From NCBI GenBank assembly GCA_965248675.1, contig CBDFJZ010000008.1, positions 620,001 through 684,000 on the forward strand: a DNA stretch of 64,000 nt, read 5' to 3'. The notes beneath the pieces were generated by a model. It saw nothing but the letters and a program-made list of their open reading frames with translations, did not search any database and was not told where the DNA came from. How positions within the stretch are numbered: position 1 is the stretch's first letter; every line of letters starts with the position of its first letter. The DNA comes from UBA6627 sp965248675. GTDB taxonomy: Bacteria > Chloroflexota > Dehalococcoidia > UBA2979. Position numbers and translations under genes: made by a program. This document shows, piece by piece, positions 9,308 to 18,929 of the stretch.

Positions 9308-11053
9308 CTACCTACCCATCGCGTAGACGTCGCGGCGCGGATCGGCGCCACCACTCAGCACCCCCGACGCGGGGTCGACGACGATGGCGGAGAGCGCCGC
9401 GACGCTCATCTGCTCCCATTCGTTTCGCACTTGCACGTCGTGGCCGCGGCCTGTGAGCTCCGCGACCGTCTCGCTCGCGATGCGGGCCTCGACGTTGAGG
9501 CGGCCGGGGAAGTAGGTGTGCGGCCAGAAGGAGTTGGGGAAGTTCGAGGAGGTGAACCGAGGCTCCTCGATCGCGACCTGCGGCTCCATGCCGAACTCGA
9601 CGATGTTGAGGAACATCTGCACCATCGCCTGCGTCTGGGCGTCGCCGCCCGGGCAGCCGAACGGCATGAAGAGACGCCCATCCTTGAACGCGATCGAGGG
9701 GTTCGGCGTCAGCCGGGGCCGTTTCCACGGCTCCACACTCGAGGCCTGGCCGGGCTCCAGCCAGCTCTGCGATCCGCGCCCCGACATGATGAATCCGAGA
9801 CCGGGCACGACCGGTGAATGGAATAGCGCGTCGCTCGGGGTCGCGGAGAACGCGTTGCCCCAGCGATCGACGACACAGGTATAGCTCGTGTCGTACTCGG
9901 CCTCGCCATCGACGGGTACCGGAGCGGCCGACGCTGCGGCCGCATCCAGCTCTCCGTCGCTGACGGCGCCCGGCTCCGGCATCTCCGCGAACGCTCGCGC
10001 CATATCGATCAGCGCGCGCCGTCCACGCGTGTACGAGGGTGAGAGCAGCGTTTCGATGGGCACATCGACGAAGTCAGGATCGCCGAAGTACTCGTGGCGA
10101 TCGGCGAAGGCGAGGTTCAGCGCCTGCGAGAGCAGGTGGATGTAGTCGGCCGAGTTGTGCCCCAGCGACCGGAGGTCGTCGTGCTCTAGCATCTGCAGCA
10201 CCTGCGCGACGACCGGCCCCTGACACCACGCGTCGCAGGTGTAGATTGTGTAATCGCGGAACGTACCGGTCACCGGGGGCTCGACCTTCACCGCGAACTC
10301 GGCGATGTCCTCGAAGGTGATGAAGCCTCCTTGCTGCTCGCTGAAGGCGGCCATCTCCTGGGCAATGTCGCCCCGGTAGAAGCGGTCGCGCGCGCTTCGG
10401 ATCGCGGCCTCGCGCCCCTCGGACGCGCTCGCACGCTCCGCCTCGATCAGGCGTTGGAAGGTGCGCGCGAGATCGGGCTGGAGGAAACGCTCTCCGACCT
10501 CCGGGACGCGCCCGTCGGGCATGAAGTTATCGCGTGAGGACGGCCACTGCTTCAGGACGCTGTCCGGCGATTCGAGATCCTGCTGCAGCGCCTCGTGCGT
10601 GACTCTCGGGAAGGCGATGCCGTGCTCGGCGAGCTCGAGCGCCGGCGCCACCGCCTGCTCGAAGCTGATCGTTCCGTACTGCTCCAGCGCCGTGAGCCAG
10701 GCATCAGGCGCCGCGGGGACAATGCTGCGCAAGATCCCGACCGGAATCTCGCCGCCGGCCTGCTCGTTGAACCGATCGATCGAGGCCGCTCGCGGCCAGC
10801 GTCCGACGCCACTGATCGTGACCACCGAGTCAGACGCGGCCTCGTAAAACATGATCGGGGCGACCCCGCCGAAGCTCGTATTTTCGGGCAGCACCGTGTT
10901 GATCACGATCCCGGACGCCACGCCGGCGTCGACGGCGTTTCCGCCCGCCTCGAGGACACGGTAGCCCGCCTGCGCGGCTAGGTGGTGGCCGGCCGAGATC
11001 ATGTGCGTGACGCCTCGGACTGCCGGTAGGTAGCTGTGGATTCCTCGTGCCAT
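9308..11053 (-). CDS. Gamma-glutamyltransferase family protein (Ntn hydrolase)
   Basis: About 581 residues from the ATG at 11053, which has AGGAGG seven bases upstream; a GTG ten codons earlier is less likely. The family autocleaves before a catalytic Thr. Here the segment YDTSYTCVVDRWGNAFS aligns with the family signature, putting the catalytic Thr at about residue 389. Other motifs are EAGGNAVDA near the N-terminus and FGGVAPIMFY. No signal peptide is evident, so it may be cytoplasmic and act on gamma-glutamyl or acyl-amide substrates rather than periplasmic glutathione. It lies 32 bases downstream of an FAD oxidoreductase gene, probably as one operon. Confidence 0.9.
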   Translation of the reverse strand: MARGIHSYLPAVRGVTHMISAGHHLAAQAGYRVLEAGGNAVDAGVASGIVINTVLPENTSFGGVAPIMFYEAASDSVVTISGVGRWPRAASIDRFNEQAGGEIPVGILRSIVPAAPDAWLTALEQYGTISFEQAVAPALELAEHGIAFPRVTHEALQQDLESPDSVLKQWPSSRDNFMPDGRVPEVGERFLQPDLARTFQRLIEAERASASEGREAAIRSARDRFYRGDIAQEMAAFSEQQGGFITFEDIAEFAVKVEPPVTGTFRDYTIYTCDAWCQGPVVAQVLQMLEHDDLRSLGHNSADYIHLLSQALNLAFADRHEYFGDPDFVDVPIETLLSPSYTRGRRALIDMARAFAEMPEPGAVSDGELDAAAASAAPVPVDGEAEYDTSYTCVVDRWGNAFSATPSDALFHSPVVPGLGFIMSGRGSQSWLEPGQASSVEPWKRPRLTPNPSIAFKDGRLFMPFGCPGGDAQTQAMVQMFLNIVEFGMEPQVAIEEPRFTSSNFPNSFWPHTYFPGRLNVEARIASETVAELTGRGHDVQVRNEWEQMSVAALSAIVVDPASGVLSGGADPRRDVYAMGR

Positions 11054-11085
11054 CGTGCCCTCCTCTCGGGCCTCGAACGCCACGC

Positions 11086-12402
11086 TCAGCGGCGCCGAGG
11101 CGTGACCGGGGCGAGGTCGTGCTCCGCGAACCGGGCAAAGCGGTACCTGGTCAGGTCGAGCGACGGGGCCTCGTCCAGAATCAGTTCACTGACAATCTTC
11201 CCGGCGCCCGGTCCCATCGCGAAGCCGTGACCGCTGAACCCGGTTGCGAACATGAAGCCCGAAGGGCGATCGACCCAGCCGAGCGCCGGAGCCTGGTCCG
11301 GCGTGGAGTCGATGTTGCCCGCCCAGGTCTGCTCCACGGGCAGACCGGCGAGCGACGGGAAGAGCTCGTAGAAGCGGCCGATCGCGCGCCTGGCGCCCTT
11401 CCGGTGCGGCGCCGGATCGATGTCGCGGAGCTGTGCCCATGGGTGTTTCCGGGCGGAGGACCTCGGAATGAGCGCGCGCAGGTCGCGAATGAGCGGACCT
11501 CCGGCGCGGATGCTCAGCCAGCGACGGTTCCCCCAGGCAGTGGGGAGGAACTGCGAAAGATTCCGTAGCACGTCGAGATTGAGGTCGTAGATCGCACCGC
11601 CGCCTCCGGCGACGACGAAGCGTCCCTGACGATCCTGGCGGAAGGTGACCCCGTCGCCCCACGCGGTGAGGTTCGTGATCGGCTCTGTTGGGACGGTCCG
11701 AACGACAGTCGACCGGACCGACTGCTGCGGAAGCCCCAGTCCCAGCGACCGCGCGAGCCGGGCGGACCACGCGCCCGCCGCGCACACCACTTGGCTGGTG
11801 CGGATCAGCCCCTCTTCCGTCATCACCCCCTCGACAGCCCCACCGGCGACCTGCACGCCCTCCACCGCGCACCGCGTGTGGATGCGGGCGCCGTGCCGCT
11901 CCGCGGCGGCGGCGAACGCGGCGGTCGCGCGCTGCGGGCTCGCCTGCCCGTCCGAGGGCACGTGAATCGCCCCGATCCACGGGCCGCCCAGTTCGGGTAC
12001 GAGCGCGGAGACCTCGTTGCGGGTGAGGATCGCGGTCTCCAGGCCGAGCTCGCGCGCCGGGCCGCGCCACGACTCGAAGTCGGCCATGTCCGCTTCGTCG
12101 AATCCGAGGCTGAAGTTGCCGCCCTGTTCCCATTCGAGATCGGCCTCGAGCTCGTGCTCCAACCCCGCCCAGATGCGAGTGGACATCACCGCCAGCGGAA
12201 TCAGCTGCGGGTAACGAACCTGTTGATGCACCCAGCCCCAGTTCCGGCTCGACTGTTCGCCGGCGATGTCGCCCTTCTCGATCAACGTAACGTCCACGCC
12301 GCGCTTCGCCAGGTAGTACGCGGCCGAACAGCCGACGATGCCGCCGCCGATGATGACGACCTCTGCGTCCGACTCGAGCTGCCGCATCTCTGCTCCGCTC
12401 AC
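11086..12402 (-). CDS. FAD-dependent oxidoreductase, DAO family
   Basis: 438 residues with an N-terminal FAD fold (VVIIGGGIVGCSAAYYLAKRG, then IEKGDIAGEQSSRNWGW). The C-terminus has GFSGHGFAMGPGAGK, typical of D-amino-acid oxidase/sarcosine oxidase/glycine oxidase relatives. The enzyme probably oxidises an amino acid or N-methylated amine. The neighbouring gamma-glutamyltransferase suggests use of a gamma-glutamylated amine or amino acid, which is inference. The start is GTG at 12402 or ATG five codons later. No gene is seen in the 195-base divergent gap to the nitroreductase. Confidence 0.88.
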   Translation of the reverse strand: MSGAEMRQLESDAEVVIIGGGIVGCSAAYYLAKRGVDVTLIEKGDIAGEQSSRNWGWVHQQVRYPQLIPLAVMSTRIWAGLEHELEADLEWEQGGNFSLGFDEADMADFESWRGPARELGLETAILTRNEVSALVPELGGPWIGAIHVPSDGQASPQRATAAFAAAAERHGARIHTRCAVEGVQVAGGAVEGVMTEEGLIRTSQVVCAAGAWSARLARSLGLGLPQQSVRSTVVRTVPTEPITNLTAWGDGVTFRQDRQGRFVVAGGGGAIYDLNLDVLRNLSQFLPTAWGNRRWLSIRAGGPLIRDLRALIPRSSARKHPWAQLRDIDPAPHRKGARRAIGRFYELFPSLAGLPVEQTWAGNIDSTPDQAPALGWVDRPSGFMFATGFSGHGFAMGPGAGKIVSELILDEAPSLDLTRYRFARFAEHDLAPVTPRRR

Positions 12403-12597
12403 CGCCCCCGATCGTCGCGACGCGACGCGATTCCACCAATGGGCCGGAGACTCGGCAACATCCTACGCCGCCTGTGATTCGGATGAGGACCGTTGGCGCC
12501 CGATGTGCTTCCGAGGCTGGGCATGGACCTTGGGGTACATTCCGCGTTGGCTCAGGCGAAACGAGCGCGCGAGAGACTGGTCGCAAAGGAGCGCACG

Positions 12598-13212
12598 ATG
12601 ACCGAGCAGCTGGGGATCTTTGAGGTGATATACAACTGCCGTGCGATGCGGCGCATCAAGCCCGATCCGGTTCCCGAGGACGTGATCCGCCGGCTGATCG
12701 ACGCGGCGAACCAGGCGCCGACGGCGAGCAACACGCAGAACACGCGCTGGATCGTGATCCGCGACCCGGAGCAAAAGTCGAGGCTTGCCGACCTCAATCG
12801 CGAGGCGCGCCAGGCCGCGTACGGCCAGCGTCCACCCCCACCCGACGAAGCGGCCGCGCGCCAACGCCGCGCTTCACAGTGGCACACTGACCACCTGCAG
12901 GACGTCCCCGTGCACATCGTCGCGTGCCTCGAGCTCGCTGCGCCCCCCGAGGACAATTTCGTGCGTGGTATCGCCTCGGGAGGATCGGTCTGGCCAGCGG
13001 TGCAGAACTTGCTGCTGGCAGCCCGCGCGCTCGGCCTCGGCGCCGTCCCCACCACGTTGCCGCTGCGCGACCGTGCGGCTGCGAAGGAGGTGCTGGGTGT
13101 GCCGGATGGGGTCGAGCCTTTCTGCCTCGTCCCGGTCGGCTATCCGATGGGTCGCTTCGGTCCGGTCACGCGCAGGCCGATCGACGAGATCACGCACTGG
13201 GATCGCTGGTAG
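12598..13212 (+). CDS. Nitroreductase family oxidoreductase
   Basis: 204 residues from the ATG at 12598, with AAGGAG in front. It shows the FMN-binding pattern of the family: CRAMRRIKPDPVP at the N-terminus, NQAPTASNTQNTRW, a middle SVWPAVQNLLLAARALGLGA, and a C-terminal PVGYPMGRFGPVTRRP. It is expected to be an FMN-dependent NAD(P)H oxidoreductase acting on a nitro, quinone or similar compound; the substrate cannot be told. The earlier in-frame start at 12493 has no ribosome site. Confidence 0.9.
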   Translation: MTEQLGIFEVIYNCRAMRRIKPDPVPEDVIRRLIDAANQAPTASNTQNTRWIVIRDPEQKSRLADLNREARQAAYGQRPPPPDEAAARQRRASQWHTDHLQDVPVHIVACLELAAPPEDNFVRGIASGGSVWPAVQNLLLAARALGLGAVPTTLPLRDRAAAKEVLGVPDGVEPFCLVPVGYPMGRFGPVTRRPIDEITHWDRW

Positions 13213-13319
13213 CTGGTCGTCCGAGGACAGAACCGGCCAGGGCTGCGGACCGAATCATGTCGGAGCTGATCTGGCGAGAGGACTAAGCTCTCATCGCGGC
13301 GGAACGACGGGAGAAGCTG

Positions 13320-14399
13320 ATGCGCGCACTCGTGATCGGTGGAACGGGGCCGACCGGACCCGGGGTCGTTCAAGGATTGATCGATCGTGGGTACGAAGTC
13401 GCGATCTATCACCGCGGGACGCACGAGACCGCGGCGCTCCCGGACGTGCATCAGCACCTGCACGGCAACCCTGACGACCTCGGCGCGCTGAACGCCGACT
13501 TCGGCGACAGTTCGTGGGACCTCGTGGTCTCCATGTATGGGCGGCTTCGTTACATCGTGGAGGTGATGGCGGGACGTTGCGAGCGCTTTATCGCGATCGG
13601 GGGCAAGGGAGGCAACCTGCCGCCTGGCCAACTGCCGTTCCCGCAGGGGCGCGCGCTCCCACACGATGAGACGCACCCTCGGTTCGAGGATCGCGGGCAA
13701 GGGTTCGGCTGGGCCGTCGCGCAAACCGAGCGCGACGTGTTCGCGCGCCACGCTGCCGGAGACTTCGAGGCGACGATGCTGCGATACACCGATCTGTATG
13801 GTCCGCGCGTGCCTCGCCAGTGGCTCTGGCCGCTGGTCCGCCGCGTCCTCGACGGCCGCAAACACGTGATCGTGCCGGGTGACGGAAGTCAGCTACGGCC
13901 ATCGTGTTACATCGAAAACGCGGCGCAGCAGGTGCTCACACTGGTCGACCGTGAGGAATCCTCCGGACGCGCGTTTCACGCGGTCGACACGACGACCCAC
14001 ATGCTGCGAGACGTCATTCGCCTGGTGGCAGAGGAGCTGGAACACACGTGGGAGGCGGTCCCGATCGCCCATCCGCTTGCCGGCCGGCTTGCCGCCGGTT
14101 ACGCCGTGACGAATGAGCAGTTCGACACCGCCAGCCTGCGGTCGCTCGGCCACCGTGACGCGGTGGATCCTGCCGACGCGATCCGGACGACCGTTAGCTG
14201 GCTGGCGGAGCATCGCGACGAGGTGGACGAGGAGCAGCTGGACGCGCTCGTCCCGAATCCCTACGCCTACGAGGCCGAGGATCGCCTGATCGAATCGTAT
14301 GCGGACTGGAGCGACCAGGTCTCCGAGGAGATCACGGTGCCGGAGCCAGCCCAAGCACTGGGTCCCGGCTTCCGAGCGGGCTACGGGTCATCGGACTAG
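13320..14399 (+). CDS. NAD-dependent epimerase/dehydratase family protein (extended SDR)
   Basis: 359 residues with the Rossmann motif VIGGTGPTGPGVVQGL at residues 5-20 and a sugar-epimerase-like layout. The usual YxxxK motif is not obvious: the equivalent region reads FGWAVAQTERDVFA. It may therefore be an atypical SDR such as the CSP41/isoflavone-reductase-like kinds. The ATG follows GGGAGAAG at good spacing. It lies downstream of the nitroreductase with a 107-base gap. Confidence 0.82.
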   Translation: MRALVIGGTGPTGPGVVQGLIDRGYEVAIYHRGTHETAALPDVHQHLHGNPDDLGALNADFGDSSWDLVVSMYGRLRYIVEVMAGRCERFIAIGGKGGNLPPGQLPFPQGRALPHDETHPRFEDRGQGFGWAVAQTERDVFARHAAGDFEATMLRYTDLYGPRVPRQWLWPLVRRVLDGRKHVIVPGDGSQLRPSCYIENAAQQVLTLVDREESSGRAFHAVDTTTHMLRDVIRLVAEELEHTWEAVPIAHPLAGRLAAGYAVTNEQFDTASLRSLGHRDAVDPADAIRTTVSWLAEHRDEVDEEQLDALVPNPYAYEAEDRLIESYADWSDQVSEEITVPEPAQALGPGFRAGYGSSD

Positions 14400-14584
14400 T
14401 GGTCCGGTCGCGCGGTCGGCTCAACTCAGGCAGGGGCTGCACGAACATCGGAATCACTGTTCAGAAATGACAAAATCGTCTCCGTGCCATTCCGGGTGAC
14501 GGCTGGCGTGGGCGAGGCGACGTGACCTGATCTGCTTCTGTCGTCGCACAGGGGCTTCGCTCCTGACACAACCGAACCCGCGAG

Positions 14585-14935
14585 TCATTCGGACGTCGAA
14601 GACCCGCGCCCGCTTTGCCTCCATTCACTCGTTTCGAGCCGCATTTGCAGGAGCGGAGTGACCCAGTTCCGGTCGGCCGGTCGTTCCAGGGCGAGGGTCC
14701 AGACGTTGTCCAGGAGGTCCGCTAGCGCGAGCGCGCCGTCCGCTACGGCCCCTCGCTCATCGATGCGCTCTGAGATTTCGCGGCTCAGATCGACGAGGAC
14801 ATCGTCGGCGCGCCGAAGGAAGAGGCGCGCTTCGGCCGACTGCGCGTATGAGCCGGCAATGTCGCTCCAGGAATCGGTCAGCCGCCGGTGCAGGTTCTCC
14901 TTGCTCCCGTGCCATTTCTTGCCGAACTCCTCTAG
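14585..14935 (-). pseudogene. Small unknown gene split by an IS: 3' part
   Basis: On the minus strand the frame reads LEEFGKKWHGSKENLHRRLT, then a charged helical stretch, LLDNVWTLALERP, and a TGA at 14585. It is broken at 14935 by the IS. Removing the IS and one CTAG copy joins it in frame to the segment at 16250-16310, restoring a protein of about 135 residues that is acidic, helical and of unknown function. I do not recognise a family. The DNA between the SDR gene (14399) and this stop shows nothing else. Confidence 0.55.
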
Positions 14936-16249
14936 CAGGGTGCGGAAAAAACGCCTTCAGGGGGCATTGAGGGGGCTAGGCGGCTCGAAGCCGCCTCGAT
15001 CATCGTGGTCGCTCTCCGGACCATGCCTCTGGGTCGCCTTCGAGCGCTCCCGGGCCGGTCGGAGGGCGCACTGCGCCTACGCCGGAGCTGTCTCGAGCCT
15101 GGCCATGCGCACGAGGTTGTAGGCCGCGGCGGTGAGCTCCAGCCAGCAGCGGTTGCGCTCCAGACCCACGAAGCGCAGCTTGCGCCCGTCGCCCACGGTC
15201 TTCACCCAGCCGTAGACCTGCTCCACGAGCTTGCGCCGCCGCTGGCTGTGCGCGTACCCGGCGTGCCGTGTGGTGCGCCCGTCCACGGCGCTGCGGCGAC
15301 GGCTCTCGTTCTGGGCCACGTGCGGGGTCACGCCGCGTGCGCGCAGCCCCGCCACGAAGTCGCGCGTGTCGTAGCCGCGGTCGGCCCCGAGCGTCGCGCC
15401 CCCAGCCGCGCAGCGGTCGAGCATCGCCAGCGCTGCCTCGCGCTCGGCGTAGCCGCTCGCCTGGGTCAACTCGACGTCCAGCACCAGGCCGTGGCGGTTC
15501 TCGGTGAGCAGATGGCCCAGGTAGCAGAGCTTCGCCGTCTGCCCCGACCCCTTCGTGTACAGCTGCGCCTGCGGGTCGGTGCTGGAGGCGTGCGTCTCCC
15601 GCCGCCGCCGCTGGCCCCGGAAGTCGACCTCCGGGTTGCGTCCGCCAGCGACCGGCGGGTCCTGTTCGTCGCGCGGGCGGTAGCTCTTCAGCGAGGCCCA
15701 CGCCTCCAGCAGCGTGCCGTCCACGGTGAAGTGGTCGGCGGAGAGCAGCCGGCGCTGCCGCGCCTCGGCCACCACCTCCGCGAAGAAGGCGCGAGAGACG
15801 TCGTAGGCGAGCAGGCGCTCGCGGTTCTTCGAGAAGCTGGAGGCGTCGAATGGCTCGTCGCTGACGTTGAGGTCGAGGAACCACTTGAAGAGCAGGTCGT
15901 AGCGCAGCCGCTCGCAGAACTGGCGCTCGCTGCGGATCGACGAGAGCGCGATCAGCAGGCTCGCCTTGAGCAGGTGCTCGGGCGGGATGGAGGGGCCGGC
16001 CGCGGTCCGCGTACATGCCGTCGAACAGGGAGGAGAGCCGCGCCAGCGCCGATTCGACGATCGGTTTGATGCGGCGGATCGGGTGCTCCTCGGGGATGAA
16101 GGAGTCCGGCGTGACCGCCAGCAGCATGTTGGCCTGACGCTCAGCGTCGCCTCGCATGGGGCACCTCCAGGCTGTGCCCCCGCCAGCGCTATCCTACCCG
16201 CCGGCCGGACGCCCCGCGATCCCCTCGCCAGCCCGTTTTCAGCACCCTG
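14936..16249 (-). mobile_element. IS element of the IS5/IS1182 type, 1314 bp
   Basis: The ends are inverted repeats: CAGGGTGCGGAAAA from 14936 and CAGGGTGCTGAAAA on the minus strand from 16249. CTAG flanks both sides (14932-14935 and 16250-16253) as the probable 4-bp target duplication. The element carries one transposase gene on the minus strand. Insertion disrupted the small gene read on the same strand; the reading frame is restored exactly if the IS and one CTAG are removed. Confidence 0.85.
15077..16157 (-). pseudogene. DDE transposase of the IS5/IS1182 type, frameshifted
   Basis: The N-terminal part (MRGDAERQANMLLAVTPDSF, EEHPIRRIKPIVESALARLS) is in one frame up to about 15992. There, in a run of four C on the coding strand, it shifts to the frame that reads SIPPEHLLKA, SADHFTVDGTLLEAWASLKS, LGADRGYDTRDF and VEQVYGWVKTVGDGRKLRF. 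These are the DDE-core blocks of the family, with Asp in FTVDGT and GADRGYD and Glu in the YGWVKT block region. The full protein would be about 360 residues. It is either inactive or the frameshift is a homopolymer read error. Confidence 0.8.
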
Positions 16250-16310
16250 CTAGACGAACGTCGCGACCCAGATCGACGGCCCGGCTCCGAGCAATGGTAA
16301 CGATCACCAC
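16250..16310 (-). pseudogene. Small unknown gene split by an IS: 5' part
   Basis: From a GTG at 16310 (or the next GTG at 16307) the minus strand reads MVIVTIARSRAVDLGRDVR and then CTA of the CTAG at the IS border. It continues in frame with the fragment at 14585-14935 once the IS is removed. No strong ribosome site is seen, so the true start could differ. The following 190 bases up to the ABC-binding-protein gene show nothing. Confidence 0.5.
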
Positions 16311-16500
16311 CGCAGTTCCGGTTAAGTTATTCCGGCTAAGTTAAGAGAGCGTGGGCATCAGAATCCGAACCCAACGCCCCACCGTCGCTGGCGCTGTTCC
16401 CGGCGGGAGCGCTGCTGTTGCTCGCCCCCCCGATGCGCACCTAAGCTGTTCGCAGTCGGTGCCGGCGTACCATCGCCGGTGCACAGCAAGGGGGGCGGCA

Positions 16501-17751
16501 GTGCATCTCTACAGGTCCCTCGTTCGAGGGCGTGTCGGGCTCGCACTCATGCTCGTCGCGGCGATCGGGCTCGTAGCGGCGGCGTGCGACGACGACGACG
16601 ATGGCGGGGGGCAGCTGAAGATCGGCTATCTCGCCGACTTCTCGGGGCCGCTCGCGGAGTTCGGGCCGGAGATCCAGACCGGCGTCCAGCTCGCCATCGA
16701 CCACATCAACGCGGCCGGCGGCGTGAACGGCGAGGACGTGGTCTTCGTGACCGGCGACACGCAGGTCGACCAGACCGTCGGCGTCGAGGAGGCGCGCCGC
16801 ATGGTCGACATCGAGGGCGTGCACGCGATCGTCGGCCCGCTGGCGAGCACGATCACGATCGCGGTCGCCGAGACCGTGACGGGGCCCGCGCAGGTGCCGA
16901 CGATCAGCCCGTCGGCGACCTCGGCGGCGGTGACGCTCGCGCAGGACGACGGCTTCCTGTTCCGCAGCACGATCTCGGACGCGGCGCAGGCGCCGGTCCT
17001 CGCGCAGCTCGTCGAGGACGCGGGCATCGAAAACGTCGGGGTGCTCTTCCTCAACGACGCGTACGGACAGGGCCTGTCCGGCGGCTTCTCCTCGCTGTTC
17101 AGCGGAACGGCCACGATGGTCTCGCACGAGTCGGAGCAGGTCTCGTACCTCGCGGAGCTGCAGCAGGCAGCGGACGGCGGCGCGGAGTGGCTGGTCGCGA
17201 TCAGCTTCCCCGAGCAGGCGAAGGTCTACCTGCGCGAGGCCTTGGAGAACGGGATCTTCGAGCAGTTCGTCTTCGTCGACGGCACGAAGAGCGAGGAGCT
17301 GATCGAGGACATCGGCGCCGAGTTCCTCAACGGCTTCCAGGGCACCGCACCCTCGGCGGGCCCCGAAACCGACGCGACGGCTGCGTGGAACGAGGCCTAC
17401 CTCGAGGAGTTCGGCGCGCTGCCGACGCGGCCGTTCGTGCGCGAGGCCTACGACGCGGTGATCGCGATCGCGATCGCCGCCGAGGCCGCCGGCTCGACCG
17501 ACGGCGTGGCGATCCGCGACGAGCTTGTGCGCGTCGCCTCGCCCAGCGGCGCGGTCGCCCTGCCAGGCGCCGCCGGCATCAAGCGGGCGCTCGAGCTGAT
17601 CCGCGACGGCGACGACGTCAACTACGAGGGCGCGGCCACCACCCTCGACTGGAACGCCGACGGCGACGTGACCACCGGGTTCGTCGGCATCTGGGAGTAC
17701 CAAGACGGAGCGATCGTCGAGCTCGAAGCACTGCCCTTCAGCATCGAGTAG
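16501..17751 (+). CDS. livK: Branched-chain amino-acid ABC transporter substrate-binding lipoprotein
   Basis: 416 residues from GTG at 16501, with AAGGGGGG in front. The signal peptide (GLALMLVAAIGLVAAAC) ends in a lipobox with the lipidated Cys followed by an Asp/Gly run. The mature protein starts LKIGYLADFSGPLAEFGPEI and has AARRMVD-type and IVGPLAS segments typical of LivK/LivJ periplasmic-binding type I proteins. It binds branched-chain amino acids or a related small solute and passes it to the LivHMGF complex encoded convergently just downstream. Confidence 0.9.
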   Translation: MHLYRSLVRGRVGLALMLVAAIGLVAAACDDDDDGGGQLKIGYLADFSGPLAEFGPEIQTGVQLAIDHINAAGGVNGEDVVFVTGDTQVDQTVGVEEARRMVDIEGVHAIVGPLASTITIAVAETVTGPAQVPTISPSATSAAVTLAQDDGFLFRSTISDAAQAPVLAQLVEDAGIENVGVLFLNDAYGQGLSGGFSSLFSGTATMVSHESEQVSYLAELQQAADGGAEWLVAISFPEQAKVYLREALENGIFEQFVFVDGTKSEELIEDIGAEFLNGFQGTAPSAGPETDATAAWNEAYLEEFGALPTRPFVREAYDAVIAIAIAAEAAGSTDGVAIRDELVRVASPSGAVALPGAAGIKRALELIRDGDDVNYEGAATTLDWNADGDVTTGFVGIWEYQDGAIVELEALPFSIE

Positions 17752-17792
17752 CGCGACTCGCGAGGCGTCCACCGTTCGTTGGAACGGTGAGG

Positions 17793-17815
17793 GCGGGCGG
17801 CCGGTGGCCGCCCGC
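17793..17815. terminator. Hairpin between convergent livK and livM
   Basis: GCGGGCGGCC and its exact complement are separated by GGT. The hairpin sits between the ends of two convergent genes and could stop both transcripts. No T-tract follows, so the call rests on position and stem strength. Confidence 0.55.
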
Positions 17816-17849
17816 TCGCGCTCGTGGGGGTGAGGGTGCGGGCAGGCGG

Positions 17850-18920
17850 CTAGCCGCGCGCTGCGCCGTGGCGGCGGAGCAGGCGGCGCAGCCGCGCCAG
17901 CCCGCGCGGCGGCGAGGCCCCCTCGGGTCGGAGGAGGTAGCGGCTGACGATCGGCTCCTCGGCGATCAGGCCCTTAGGCCGCAGCAGCAGGAAGACGACG
18001 ATCAGCAGGCCGATCACGAGCTGCCGAACCTGGAAGACGCGCGTCCCAAGAACGTCCGGCAGGTCTTCCTGGATCAGCGGCGTGCCGAACCAGAAGAAGC
18101 CGACGACGAGCGCTCCCAGCACGACCCCGCGGTTGTTGCCGCTGCCGCCGACGATCACCATCGTCCACACGAGGAACGTGCCGAACAGGTCGCTGAACGC
18201 CTCCGGGCCGATCGTGCCGATGCGATGCGCCCAGATCGCGCCGGCCAGGCCCATCACCATCCCCCCTACCACGAAGCTCTGGATGCGGAAGTTGACGGTG
18301 TCCTTGCCGACCGAGCGTGCGGTGTCCTCGTTGTCGCGGATCGCGCGCAGCACGCGGCCCCAGGGGGAGGCGGTGGCGGCGCGCAGCGCGACGTAGACGA
18401 TGGCGAGCATCGTGAGCGCGATCGCGAGCAGCACCCACTGGTAGTCCTGGCCGTCGGCGAGGTTGTCGAGGAAGCGGGGGATGCCGTTGAGCCCGCTCGC
18501 GCGGTTGACGAGCCCCTCGGTGGAGGTGGCGATCGCGCGCAGGATGGCGGCGGCCCCGATCGTGGCGATCGCGAGGAAGTCGCGGCGCAGGCGCAGCGTC
18601 GGCAGGCCGATCACGAGCGCGAACAGCCCGCCGGCCAGCAGCCCGCCGAGCCAGCCGACGGGGACGGGCAGGCCGTAGCCGCCGACGTAGTCCTCGAAGG
18701 GGCCGGGCTCGTCGAGGGTGAGCAGCGCGCTCGTGTAGGCGCCGACCATGAAGAAGGCGACGACCCCGAAGTTGAAGACGCCGGTGTAGCCCCACTGCAA
18801 GTTCAACGCGAGCGCGAGGATCGCGAAGATCGCGACCGTGGTCAGGAAGCCGACGGTCCAGTTCACGCCCCCGCCGAAGGTGACCAGCGTCGGCAGCGCT
18901 GCGGCGAGGCCCTCGTCCAT
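17850..18920 (-). CDS. livM: Branched-chain amino-acid ABC transporter permease LivM
   Basis: 356 residues with eight or more hydrophobic helices. Typical LivM sequence includes LNLQWGYTGVFNFGVVAFFMVGAYT in the first half (shown here only in part), TLRLRRDFLAIATIGAAAI, and the cytoplasmic loop RAIRDNEDTARSVGKD that docks the ATPase. It is the last gene of the minus-strand set livG-livF-livH-livM and starts at ATG 18920, nine bases after livH. Confidence 0.93.
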   Translation of the reverse strand: MDEGLAAALPTLVTFGGGVNWTVGFLTTVAIFAILALALNLQWGYTGVFNFGVVAFFMVGAYTSALLTLDEPGPFEDYVGGYGLPVPVGWLGGLLAGGLFALVIGLPTLRLRRDFLAIATIGAAAILRAIATSTEGLVNRASGLNGIPRFLDNLADGQDYQWVLLAIALTMLAIVYVALRAATASPWGRVLRAIRDNEDTARSVGKDTVNFRIQSFVVGGMVMGLAGAIWAHRIGTIGPEAFSDLFGTFLVWTMVIVGGSGNNRGVVLGALVVGFFWFGTPLIQEDLPDVLGTRVFQVRQLVIGLLIVVFLLLRPKGLIAEEPIVSRYLLRPEGASPPRGLARLRRLLRRHGAARG

Positions 18921-18929
18921 CGAGGCGCC

